A stretch of 24,041 nucleotides of DNA from the NCBI GenBank assembly GCA_964343705.1, contig CAYFJX010000017.1:1-24041 (forward strand), written 5' to 3'. The first letter of the stretch is position 1. Each line of letters opens with the position of its first letter. A program made the translations under genes and the position numbers. The notes beneath the pieces were generated by a model. That model was not told the DNA's origin. It did no database searches and saw only the letters and a program-made list of their open reading frames with translations. The stretch comes from JAUSFM01 sp964343705. Lineage in GTDB: Archaea; Nanobdellota; Nanobdellia; Woesearchaeales; UBA12501. Shown piece by piece: positions 13,114 to 20,254 of this stretch.

Positions 13114-13248
13114 TTTTACTAGTGTCACAACAATTGCAACAACATTCAAACGTGGTTGTAGTTTAACCTATATTGCACCGGTTTTCTAGCTATTTCTACA
13201 CAGTTTCAGATAGTTTTATAATTAATAAGAGAACATGGAGGAATAACA

Positions 13249-14079
13249 ATGCAAACAGAAAAAGAAATCACATCACGAAATCACCTTACACAAGCACACA
13301 GAATTGTCATTAAGCTAGGCAGTACTTCAATAGTAAATGAGAATGGCCAATTTAATACTATGTTTATCACCTCATTAGCAAGGCAAATCAAAGATCTAAC
13401 TTCCCAAGGAAAGCAAGTTATCTTAGTCTCTAGTGGAGCAATTGGCCTTGGAAATGCCCACTTACAGTGGAACAACAGAGATGACATACTGCTCAACCAG
13501 TGTGCAGCTGCTGTTGGCCAAAACATCCTTATGTCTTCATACCTGCAGTGTTTCAAGGAACATGGCCTGGTAGCATCACAAGTACTCTTGACACATAATG
13601 ATCTCAAGAACCCAGAAGGAATCAAACTATTGCTAAAGAAGCATATGAACCTGGGAATTATTGCAGTGATCAATGAAAATGATTCAGTGTCAACTGAGGA
13701 AATCACGTTTGGTGACAATGATTTACTTTCAGCTCGTGTAGCAAATATTGTAGATGCAGATCTCTTAGTTCTCCTTTCAGATGTTAACGGCCTATATTCT
13801 GATGTGGAAAGTAAAAAAGTTGTTGGATTTGTTGGAACAATCAATAGTGAAACTGAAAAGTACGTCAATGGTGACGGCTCAGCATTGGGCAAGGGTGGGA
13901 TGAAATCAAAACTTATGGCTGCGCAAATGGCGGGCAAGAGTAACACCAAAACCATTATTGCTGCTGCTCATAAAGACAACGTGTTGCACAAGATCCTGTC
14001 AGGTGAGGGAATAGGTACTTTGTTTGATGTTGCAGACGGGCAAACAGGCTTAAACAAATACAGGAGTGATGAACAATGA
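13249..14079 (+). CDS. proB: Glutamate 5-kinase
   Basis: A 276-residue amino-acid kinase, first step of proline synthesis (glutamate plus ATP to gamma-glutamyl phosphate). Visible motifs: RIVIKLGSTSIVNENG at the N-terminus, VILVSSGAIGLGN, VINENDSVSTEEITFGDND (substrate site), LLSDVNGLYS, and GKGGMKSKLMAAQMA near the C-terminus. It ends without the PUA domain found on many bacterial enzymes, like the short form. TGGAGGAAT before the ATG is a strong ribosome site. It overlaps proC by 4 bp (ATGA) and the three pro genes form one operon. Confidence 0.95.
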   Translation: MQTEKEITSRNHLTQAHRIVIKLGSTSIVNENGQFNTMFITSLARQIKDLTSQGKQVILVSSGAIGLGNAHLQWNNRDDILLNQCAAAVGQNILMSSYLQCFKEHGLVASQVLLTHNDLKNPEGIKLLLKKHMNLGIIAVINENDSVSTEEITFGDNDLLSARVANIVDADLLVLLSDVNGLYSDVESKKVVGFVGTINSETEKYVNGDGSALGKGGMKSKLMAAQMAGKSNTKTIIAAAHKDNVLHKILSGEGIGTLFDVADGQTGLNKYRSDEQ

Positions 14080-14840
14080 TAGTTGGCATAATTGGAACAG
14101 GAAATCTTGGAAAAGCAATCTTAACAAGAATGATAGAAAATAATGTCGAGGTTCTTGCTAGTAGCAAGAGCGGGGGAACCCACCAAGGATGCACCATCGG
14201 AACCAACAACAAAGAAGTTGCACAAAAAGCAGATGTGGTGATTCTAACAGTCAAACCTCAATGTATGAAAGAGGTTCTTGAAGAAATAAAACAGGAACTG
14301 GCTGGAAAAATAGTCATTAGCATGGCTGCTGGTTTACGACTTGGATTTTTTGAGTCACGATTAGATGCAAAGATGGTGAGGACCATGACTAACATGGCAA
14401 TCGAAAAAGGAAAAGGAATGACTGTGTACAAACTGGGAGCTTCTTGTGGTGAAGACGAAAAAGAAAAAGCAGAGAAGATTCTTGGATATCTTGGTGCAAC
14501 TCTTGCTGTTGATGATGAAAAAATGCTTGATGTTGCAACTGGCATTTCGGGAAGTGGCATTGCCTATTTTCTCAAGATTATCAGCTTGTTTGAACAAGCT
14601 GCTGAAAAGCAAGGCATGAACAAACAAGAAGCAAAAAAAGTAATCATAGAAACCATTCGTGGTTCACTCTCCCTGATGGAAGATAAAGAAATTGACACAA
14701 TCATCACATCGGTTGCGTCAAAAGGTGGCACTACTGAACGAGGCCTCAAAGAATTGGCAGATGTTGAGGAAGTTTTTGACACAACAATAACTAAGACCAT
14801 TGAAAAGTGTAATGAACTGGGGGATGCATATGGAAATTAA
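14076..14840 (+). CDS. proC: Pyrroline-5-carboxylate reductase
   Basis: A 254-residue protein that reduces P5C to L-proline with NAD(P)H, the last step of the pathway. The N-terminal Rossmann fold has IIGTGNLGKAIL (GxGxxG), then VVILTVKPQ and VISMAAG. The C-terminal dimer domain has GSGIAYFLKIISLFEQAAEK and the family signature TSVASKGGTTERGLKELAD. Its start overlaps the proB stop (ATGA) and its end overlaps proA, so the three proteins are translationally coupled. The gene order proB-proC-proA is compact, with no regulator gene. Confidence 0.95.
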   Translation: MIVGIIGTGNLGKAILTRMIENNVEVLASSKSGGTHQGCTIGTNNKEVAQKADVVILTVKPQCMKEVLEEIKQELAGKIVISMAAGLRLGFFESRLDAKMVRTMTNMAIEKGKGMTVYKLGASCGEDEKEKAEKILGYLGATLAVDDEKMLDVATGISGSGIAYFLKIISLFEQAAEKQGMNKQEAKKVIIETIRGSLSLMEDKEIDTIITSVASKGGTTERGLKELADVEEVFDTTITKTIEKCNELGDAYGN

Positions 14841-16044
14841 CACACTAGTTACTAAATCAAAAAAAGCTGCTCGTGAACTGGCAGGATTGAGCACTGAAGA
14901 GAAAAATGAGATTTTGCTTGCAATGGCAAACAAGCTGGCAGAACACAAAGAAGAGATACTTGAAGCCAACAAGAAAGATGTTGCAAAAGCAGAAGGAGCC
15001 CTTGGAAAATACATGATTGACAGACTGACATTGAATGAGTCACGATTACAAGGTATGATTGATTCATTACAAGCTATTGTTGCATGTGAAGATCAAGTAG
15101 GAGAAATACTTTCTGAGCGTGATTTAGAGAATGGATTGCACTTGGTTGAGAAGAGATTTGGGATGGGTGTTGTTCTTGTTATTTTTGAAGCACGACCAAA
15201 TGTAATTTCTGATGTTATTGGACTTTGTTTGAAAAGTTGTTGCTCTACTATTTTGAAAGGAGGAAGTGAAGCCTTACACACACTTGAAGTTCTTGAAAGA
15301 ATACTCAAACAAGCATGTCCTGTTACTGATGCGTTTCAATTAGTTACAGATCGAGAACTAGTCAAGCCTTTGCTCAGTTCAAAGTTAGACTTGGTTATAC
15401 CTCGGGGAAGCAAGAAATTAATTGATTTTGTCAAGGCAAACACTGCAATCCCTGTTCTTGCAGCAGGAAAAGGAAACTGCCATATTTATGTAGATGATTC
15501 AGCAGACCAAGAAAACGCAATTAAGATAATTCTGAATGCTAAGACCCAGCGACCTACTGTGTGTAATGCTGTGGAAAAAGTACTGGTTCATGAATCAATA
15601 GTTGAAGAGTTCTTGCCTAAATTGAAAACTGTTTTAGATGAAAAAGGAGTTACCATTCGTGGTGATGAGCAAGTCCAGAAAAGTATTGAGTGCGAAAGTG
15701 CAAGAGAAGAAGATTGGGGTAAAGAATATTTAGACATGGTCTTAGGAATTAAAGTTGTTGCTTCTGTTGATGAAGCTATTGAACACATCAACAAGTATGG
15801 TTCTAAACATTCAGATGCAATTCTGACACAAGACAAGAACAGCCAGGAAGCGTTTTTGAATTATGTTGATTCAGGTTGTGTGTACGTTAACACCTCCACA
15901 CGATTTACTGATGGTTTTGAATTTGGCCTGGGTGCTGAAATTGGTAACAGTACACAGAAAATACATGCTCGTGGGCCACTTGGTTTAAAGGCTTTGACCA
16001 CAACAAAGTTCTTGCTTATAGGGAAAGGGCAAGTGAGGGAATAA
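14830..16044 (+). CDS. proA: Glutamate-5-semialdehyde dehydrogenase (gamma-glutamyl phosphate reductase)
   Basis: A 404-residue protein, the middle step: NADPH-dependent reduction of gamma-glutamyl phosphate to glutamate semialdehyde. Start taken at ATG 14830 with GGGGG six nt upstream; ATG 14824 (MHMEIN) is nearly as good. Visible family features: MGVVLVIFEARPNVISDVIG (111-130), ILKGGSEA (141-148), DLVIPRGSK (187-195), catalytic Cys245 in KTQRPTVCNAVEK, and FGLGAEIGNSTQKIHARGPLGL near the C-terminus. Full family length. It overlaps proC by 11 bp. Confidence 0.95.
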   Translation: MEINTLVTKSKKAARELAGLSTEEKNEILLAMANKLAEHKEEILEANKKDVAKAEGALGKYMIDRLTLNESRLQGMIDSLQAIVACEDQVGEILSERDLENGLHLVEKRFGMGVVLVIFEARPNVISDVIGLCLKSCCSTILKGGSEALHTLEVLERILKQACPVTDAFQLVTDRELVKPLLSSKLDLVIPRGSKKLIDFVKANTAIPVLAAGKGNCHIYVDDSADQENAIKIILNAKTQRPTVCNAVEKVLVHESIVEEFLPKLKTVLDEKGVTIRGDEQVQKSIECESAREEDWGKEYLDMVLGIKVVASVDEAIEHINKYGSKHSDAILTQDKNSQEAFLNYVDSGCVYVNTSTRFTDGFEFGLGAEIGNSTQKIHARGPLGLKALTTTKFLLIGKGQVRE

Positions 16045-16062
16045 ATACTGTATCACCACCAA

Positions 16063-16072
16063 CTTTTTATAC
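16063..16072 (+). promoter_or_regulatory. TATA box of the VWA-protein gene
   Basis: CTTTTTATACTT is centred about 26 nt before ATG 16094, so the transcript should be leaderless. It starts only about 20 bp after proA ends. Confidence 0.55.
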
Positions 16073-16093
16073 TTTCTTTGGTTTCTTTTTTGT

Positions 16094-16909
16094 ATGAAAC
16101 GTTTGCTTCCTGTGCTGGGACTACTGTTTTCTCTCCATTGTCCAAGTAGTTTATACGGCCAAAGTTCTGAAACAACAAGCCCTGATAAGGTAGAGTGGGG
16201 TTTAACCATTGCAGAATTAGAGTGGAAGGGAGGATACACTGCATTGCCCCCCCTAAAACAAAAACTGCCTGCACCTAAAAACTGCGGCAAATTAGATGTT
16301 ATGCTTCTTTTTGATAACACTGGTTCAATGGCAAGTGATATCCAACAAGCACGCTATGAAGGAACTGGCTTGCTTCTCAAAATCCAAGAGCGTTATGAAG
16401 ACTCGCGATTTGCAGTAGCCACAGTGGGGGATTTCCCTGAGCGTGGTGGGTCGTTTGACAAACCGTATGAATTTGTTTCAGGATTCACACCGGGACTTAA
16501 TGAAACAGTAGTTGCAATTGATAGCATTAGATTGGGAAGTGGTGGTGATTTTGAAGAAGCATACCCTTATGCTCTTCGCATGGCAAGTAATGAAGACTGG
16601 CGACCAGATGCGTATAGGCTTGTAGTGTTAATTGCTGACAGCACAGCACGCGATGACTATGCTCTTTACAGAAGTGTGCAAAAGAGCAATTTTAATTTGG
16701 TCACTTTAGCGACAGATGAATCAATTCTTGATTATTGGAAACAAGTGAGCAAGATAGCCATGGAACTTCCTGAAGGAGAACAAATGGCAGAGGCTCTTTT
16801 TGAACTAGTTGTTAAGGGTTGTGGTGAGAGTTTGATGGTGCAGGCTTTCCCAAACCAAGAGTATGAGAGAGAACAGGATCACACTAGATTAGAGAGAACA
16901 GTTTTTTGA
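16094..16909 (+). CDS. Exported VWA-domain protein
   Basis: A 271-residue protein. Residues 1-22 are a signal peptide (KRLLPVLGLLFSLHCPSSLY) probably cut after YG. A 40-residue linker precedes a von Willebrand A domain starting near 66: LDVMLLFDNTGSM holds the MIDAS triad Asp74, Thr76, Ser78. GSGGDFEEAYPYAL is the second MIDAS/ADMIDAS-like loop, as in integrin-beta-type VWA domains, and VVLIADSTARDD supplies the third acidic loop. Such domains bind a divalent metal and a protein or matrix ligand. No C-terminal anchor is seen, so it is likely secreted or held by a partner. It overlaps the convergent gene 16879-17601 by 31 bp. Confidence 0.85.
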   Translation: MKRLLPVLGLLFSLHCPSSLYGQSSETTSPDKVEWGLTIAELEWKGGYTALPPLKQKLPAPKNCGKLDVMLLFDNTGSMASDIQQARYEGTGLLLKIQERYEDSRFAVATVGDFPERGGSFDKPYEFVSGFTPGLNETVVAIDSIRLGSGGDFEEAYPYALRMASNEDWRPDAYRLVVLIADSTARDDYALYRSVQKSNFNLVTLATDESILDYWKQVSKIAMELPEGEQMAEALFELVVKGCGESLMVQAFPNQEYEREQDHTRLERTVF

Positions 16910-17601
16910 TCACCCCTTTCTTCGCCAGGAACCTTTTCTTCCAGTAAACCTGTTCCCCTAGATGAACCAGCATAGGTGTTACCTAAGAATTCCACATATT
17001 CTACTGATTCATTGAGCATAAGTGTTACGTAAAGATAATCAATAACTTTTAGTCGAGCTCCAAAATGTAATTGTTGATAAAATGCTTTGTGGTGGGGTAC
17101 TGGAGTTCTACCTATACTTTCAGGAGTAATATCTAAATCAGATCTAAGTCTTTGTGCAAGAGATGGCTTTCCTTTGCTGTACCTATCCCAAGGATTTGGC
17201 TGAGCATCCCAGTCATTCCCCATCCATAATTGTAAATGTGCAGGGTTGTCTGCATTGAATAAAGTGTAACCTGGTTTGAAGTAGAAGCGAACAACTGGCT
17301 TGGCCACTGGGTTAATTGGACTTGAAGCATTACAAGGATCAAATAAAGACATCCACATGCCACCATCTCTCCCAGCAATAATCCACTGATCTGGAACCTC
17401 CCTTGTCTGCTCCCAATCACGCTCCATCCTCCTATACTGCACAGGATCAAAGACTGCATAATAAAACCCAACATCATTAAGCAATGCCAAATCCTGATCT
17501 CCATGCTCACTGAGTATGCGTGCTGTTTCAGCCCATAAAGTTTCACGCCACCCCATATAATCAGTAGCACGAAGTGTTGGCCAGTCAATTTCTTCTGTCA
17601 T
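16879..17601 (-). CDS. Orphan soluble protein, Trp/Tyr-rich
   Basis: A 240-residue protein from ATG 17601, chosen because a TATA box (17624-17631) lies about 26 nt upstream; an in-frame TTG at 17607 is less likely. No signal or membrane span. Trp, Tyr and Asp are frequent. Recognisable stretches include GFYYAVFDPVQYRRMERDWE, PVVRFYFKPGYTLFNADNPA, LQLWMGNDWDAQPNPWDRYS and a C-terminal helix LKVIDYLYVTLMLNESVEYVEFL. The pattern suggests a compact alpha/beta enzyme or binding protein, but I recognise no family. Its tail overlaps the VWA gene by 31 bp in the opposite sense. Confidence 0.65.
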   Translation of the reverse strand: MTEEIDWPTLRATDYMGWRETLWAETARILSEHGDQDLALLNDVGFYYAVFDPVQYRRMERDWEQTREVPDQWIIAGRDGGMWMSLFDPCNASSPINPVAKPVVRFYFKPGYTLFNADNPAHLQLWMGNDWDAQPNPWDRYSKGKPSLAQRLRSDLDITPESIGRTPVPHHKAFYQQLHFGARLKVIDYLYVTLMLNESVEYVEFLGNTYAGSSRGTGLLEEKVPGEERGDQKTVLSNLV

Positions 17602-17623
17602 AGGCAAGGGAAAATAGAAGAAC

Positions 17624-17711
17624 TATTTAAAACATGATAGAAAACAAGTACAAAAAACCACAAATCACTATATTTCTTAATTATCCCTAGTGAGGTAACA
17701 AACTTTATATA
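17624..17711. promoter_or_regulatory. Divergent promoters: orphan gene (-) and AbrB-PhoU gene (+)
   Basis: TTTAAATA on the minus strand (17624-17631) fits a leaderless start at 17601. TTTATATA on the plus strand (17704-17711) predicts a start near 17734, next to GGGGG (17734-17738) and ATG 17744. Confidence 0.55.
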
Positions 17712-17743
17712 AGGATCATTATTCCATCGACCTGGGGGAATAT

Positions 17744-18727
17744 ATGAAACGTAAAATTATCAAACAAGGTCATAATACACTCACCATCACTATCCCAAGC
17801 AAGTGGGCTACCAAGAACAAAGTCAAAGCTGGTGATGAAATAGAGCTTTCTGAAAAAAACAATACACTAGTGCTCACTACTGAATACAAGCAAGAGGACA
17901 GCAGAGCCGAGCTTGACATCACTGGCCTCACCACAGAAGTTGTTTGGCGTATTGTATCATCAGCATACAGAGCAGGCCATAACGAAATTGCAATACACTG
18001 GGAAGAAAAAAACAAGACATTCCAAGATCCCTATACTGCGTTCTCATACAACACATTGAAAAAAGGAGAAAGAGAATTAAGCACCATGGAAGCACTCCAA
18101 GCACTAGTGAACCGCTTTGTTGGCATGGAGATCATTGATCAAAAGCACAATAGTTGCGTTATGAAAGAACTGAGTGAAAGCACCGATAAAGAGTTTGATA
18201 ATTCACTGCGAAGAATCTTCTTGTTGTTATTAGATATGGCTGAAGAGTGCCACCGTGCAATTGAAGGCAAGGCATCAAACATCAAAGCAACACACCTTGT
18301 AGATACAAACCTTGACCGGTTTGAGGACTTTTGCTTACGTGTGCTCAACACAAGAGGCTATGTCAATGCTTCAAAAACATCAACTATGTACACACTTATT
18401 TTCACCTTAGAATTGTTAGGTGATGAATTCAAGAAAATGTCGCTGCGCTTGCTTGACCTGGAAACAAGTAAGAAAGGAGCAACAGAAACCCTCATAGAGT
18501 ACAGCAGGCAAGTACAAGAACAACTACGTCGCTATTATGCATTATTCTACACCTTTAGCCCGCAAAAGACGCGTGAGTTGTATGACGAAGATAAGAAACT
18601 TGAAGAGTTGTACCAGAAGGCACTCAAAGACGCACCCAAGAATCAAGTTGAGATAGTATACCACCTTCATAAAGTTGCGTTGTTTATTAGAAGTTTGACA
18701 GAGTTACGAATTGATATGCGATACTAG
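17744..18727 (+). CDS. AbrB-PhoU fusion regulator
   Basis: A 327-residue protein. Residues 1-45 are a SpoVT/AbrB swapped-hairpin DNA-binding domain: RKIIKQGHNTLTITIPSKWA, KVKAGDEIELSEKNNTLVLT. A linker with a second alpha/beta element runs to about 115. Residues about 120-327 are two PhoU-like three-helix bundles: FDNSLRRIFLLLLDMAEECH, LVDTNLDRFEDFCLRVLNTR, LRRYYALFYTFSPQKTRELY. Such archaeal fusions are thought to link phosphate status to transcription, but the ligand and targets are not known, and no Pst transporter is in the window. GGGGG lies 5 nt before the ATG. Confidence 0.85.
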   Translation: MKRKIIKQGHNTLTITIPSKWATKNKVKAGDEIELSEKNNTLVLTTEYKQEDSRAELDITGLTTEVVWRIVSSAYRAGHNEIAIHWEEKNKTFQDPYTAFSYNTLKKGERELSTMEALQALVNRFVGMEIIDQKHNSCVMKELSESTDKEFDNSLRRIFLLLLDMAEECHRAIEGKASNIKATHLVDTNLDRFEDFCLRVLNTRGYVNASKTSTMYTLIFTLELLGDEFKKMSLRLLDLETSKKGATETLIEYSRQVQEQLRRYYALFYTFSPQKTRELYDEDKKLEELYQKALKDAPKNQVEIVYHLHKVALFIRSLTELRIDMRY

Positions 18728-18991
18728 CTAATTATTCTTGTGGGATATGAAGAAAAAAAGAACCACCATCCCAGACTTTCGATAAAAGGTTTTACAATCT
18801 TGAGATTAACCATATGGATTTTCTTAGCTTAACCTTTCTTTTCGAACCAGGATGGCTTAAAACACCCATATGCGAGTGACATTAAAAAAGTTTGTGGTTT
18901 TGCACTAGTCAAATCCAGTTTTGACACATGAACACAACATTTATATGCAATTACTACATCCCAATGTAAAATAAAAGGTGGAGGTGGAACC
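18728..18991. other. Intergenic region with inverted repeats and a promoter
   Basis: No convincing gene; the longest ATG-initiated plus-strand ORF I see is 12 codons. TGGGAT/ATCCCA flanks a 21-nt A-rich loop shortly after the upstream stop and may help termination. AAAGGTT (18785-18791) pairs with AACCTTT (18831-18837) around a smaller ATCT/AGAT hairpin. At the right end ATTTATAT (18939-18946) is a TATA box predicting transcription near 18968, and GGAGGTGG (18980-18987) is the ribosome site for ATG 18992. Confidence 0.4.
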
Positions 18992-19570
18992 ATGAACAAA
19001 AAAAAAGTACTGATAGCAAGTACATTAGTTTTTCTGCTCCTACTCAGCATTATACCAACCGTGCTTGGAGCAAGCTGGCTCCGTGAGCGTAAGAGCCTAC
19101 ACCAGTTGCAGAAAGAAAAACAAATGAAAGAACTTGAAGATAAAGAAAAAAGAGATTCAGATATCATATCTGCTCGACGAATCATTGGGTGGTACAAAAA
19201 ATTACCAAAGATCTTCCAAGGAGTCTATTACAAGTCAGTTGGAAGCAAAGTGTATGACACTCACAAAGTAGTTGAGAAAGATAGAGTAGAACCCTTTGCT
19301 GAACGGGAACTGGAACGAAACCCAATTAGAGAACACGCACGAGTTCGACAGAATCGAGGACGTGTAACACCACCCAGTATAACTGGCGCGATAGTTGGAC
19401 CACCAGCAGAACCAGAAAAACGACCATTACGATCTGCACGACGAACACTTGGAACTGCAGATGCTGAACAAAACGACTATAATAAGAAACGTGGAGGTAA
19501 GTACTACCGCCGCGAATACCCAAAGCAAGGAGAACTTGGTGACAAGACCTTTGTAAGGTTGTTTGAGTAG
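18992..19570 (+). CDS. Exported basic protein of unknown function
   Basis: A 192-residue protein. Residues about 4-27 are a signal peptide (KKVLIASTLVFLLLLSIIPT, cut after VLGA). The mature part is highly charged. It begins with a short coiled coil (RERKSLHQLQKEKQMKELED), followed by a conserved-looking segment RRIIGWYKKLPKIFQGVYYK. It continues with Arg/Pro-rich low-complexity sequence (VRQNRGRVTPPSITGAIVGP) and ends GELGDKTFVRLFE. It has no Cys and no second membrane span. The high Arg/Lys content suggests binding to an acidic polymer or the cell envelope. I do not recognise it. GGAGGTGG precedes the ATG, and oligo-T follows the stop. Confidence 0.7.
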   Translation: MNKKKVLIASTLVFLLLLSIIPTVLGASWLRERKSLHQLQKEKQMKELEDKEKRDSDIISARRIIGWYKKLPKIFQGVYYKSVGSKVYDTHKVVEKDRVEPFAERELERNPIREHARVRQNRGRVTPPSITGAIVGPPAEPEKRPLRSARRTLGTADAEQNDYNKKRGGKYYRREYPKQGELGDKTFVRLFE

Positions 19571-19632
19571 AATTTTTTTATTCTCTTTTTTTATTTAATT
19601 TTTTTCTGAGAAAAAGAAAGGTAAAAAAAGTA
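19571..19632. terminator. Convergent oligo-T terminators
   Basis: The plus strand has three T-runs within 40 nt of the stop (TTTTTTTATT, CTTTTTTTATT, TTTTTTTC). The minus strand has TTTTTTTACC and TTTCTTTTTC beyond the zinc-ribbon gene. This fits termination of both converging genes. Confidence 0.55.
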
Positions 19633-19633
19633 T

Positions 19634-19780
19634 TTATTTCATTTTACCAATTTTAAACATCTTAGTGCCACATGCAGGACATTTTCCAGTCACACAGTCT
19701 CGGCCATTCTTCATTTTCCCTGCTTTAGCATCAGACATTTCTTGTTTTCCTTTACATTTCATACAGTATCCTTCTACCAT
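19634..19780 (-). CDS. Short zinc-ribbon protein (DUF5679-like)
   Basis: A 48-residue protein, easily missed by length cut-offs. It begins VEGYCMKCKGKQEMSDAK and ends TGKCPACGTKMFKIGKMK. CxxC pairs at 6/9 and 34/37 form one zinc ribbon, with another Cys at 29. The pattern YC-KC-K-EM ... G-CP-CGTKMF-IG matches the small DUF5679 zinc-ribbon family as I remember it; such proteins occur alone or appended to topoisomerases and histone-like proteins. GGAGGTAAT lies a few nt before the ATG at 19780. It shares a divergent, palindrome-containing promoter region with the basic protein at 19960. A nucleic-acid-binding role is inferred. Confidence 0.85.
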   Translation of the reverse strand: MVEGYCMKCKGKQEMSDAKAGKMKNGRDCVTGKCPACGTKMFKIGKMK

Positions 19781-19837
19781 CAGTATTACCTCCCAATCGC
19801 GTCTTTTGCGCGCTTTATACCTTATAGGGGGCTGTCT

Positions 19838-19916
19838 ATTATAAATATTGCCTTAATTTAAGGTGAAAATACCTTAAAATCATAATGGCCCTGTTTATTT
19901 AACAAACTTTATAAAA
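19838..19916. promoter_or_regulatory. Divergent promoters with palindromic operator
   Basis: Minus-strand TATA AATATTTATAAT lies at 19838-19849 and plus-strand TATA CTTTATAAAA at 19907-19916. Immediately beside the first are three alternating half-sites: CCTTAA (19851-19856), TTAAGG (19858-19863) and CCTTAA (19872-19877). TTAAGGT-6nt-ACCTTAA (19858-19877) is a perfect 7-bp palindrome. It overlaps the upstream promoter-recognition area of the minus-strand gene and could control both genes. Confidence 0.5.
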
Positions 19917-19959
19917 GCACGATGGCCCATAAAAATAAACATCTTAGGAGGGTGATAAT

Positions 19960-20196
19960 ATGGGAAAAGGTGGATCAAGCTCCAGTTCAAGTCGGGGCGG
20001 TGGATCAAACAAAAAAGTTGAAGATTCTTTGAAAGATATCCTTAATAGAGTCAAAGGTATAGAAAGTAAACTTGCAGTTCTAGGAGACCCCTCAGCAAAT
20101 GTGGGTAGAGGCAGTCCTGCTGTTAGAGCAGGAGCGAGAAAAGCAACTACCAAAAGAAGAAAGGCAACTGCGAAAAAGGGAAGGAGAAAGAAATAA
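19960..20196 (+). CDS. Small basic histone-H1-like protein
   Basis: A 78-residue protein in three parts: a Gly/Ser-rich N-terminus (GKGGSSSSSSRGGGSNKK), a short amphipathic helix (VEDSLKDILNRVKGIESKLA), and a Lys/Arg/Ala/Thr tail (RKATTKRRKATAKKGRRKK) like the C-terminal tails of histone H1 or bacterial HU-like proteins. The helix could dimerise and the tail should bind DNA or RNA without sequence preference. GGAGGGTGAT is a near-consensus ribosome site, suggesting high expression. A perfect hairpin follows the stop. The function is inferred from composition only. Confidence 0.65.
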   Translation: MGKGGSSSSSSRGGGSNKKVEDSLKDILNRVKGIESKLAVLGDPSANVGRGSPAVRAGARKATTKRRKATAKKGRRKK

Positions 20197-20209
20197 TCAT
20201 TTTTTACAT

Positions 20210-20226
20210 GGTGGGGAAACCCCACC
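20210..20226 (+). terminator. Strong hairpin between the basic protein and purA
   Basis: GGTGGGG-AAA-CCCCACC, a perfect 7-bp GC-rich stem with a 3-nt loop, lies 14 nt after the stop and is followed by TAATTCTTACATTTTAG. It is unusual in this AT-rich window and may terminate, or protect the 3' end of, the upstream message. Confidence 0.55.
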
Positions 20227-20254
20227 TAATTCTTACATTTTAGTGTGATTGCAC

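Noticed and set aside
13281..13955. 224-codon open frame opposite proB
   Set aside because: proB is unambiguous on the plus strand; the antisense frame has no promoter, ribosome site or family motif.
18829..19197. 122-codon minus-strand frame over the exported basic protein
   Set aside because: It covers the promoter, ribosome site and signal peptide of the plus-strand gene and has Ser/Phe-rich shadow composition.
19884..19928. Two copies of ATGGCCC in the divergent promoter
   Set aside because: Seven-base direct match is too short to call a repeat element on its own.
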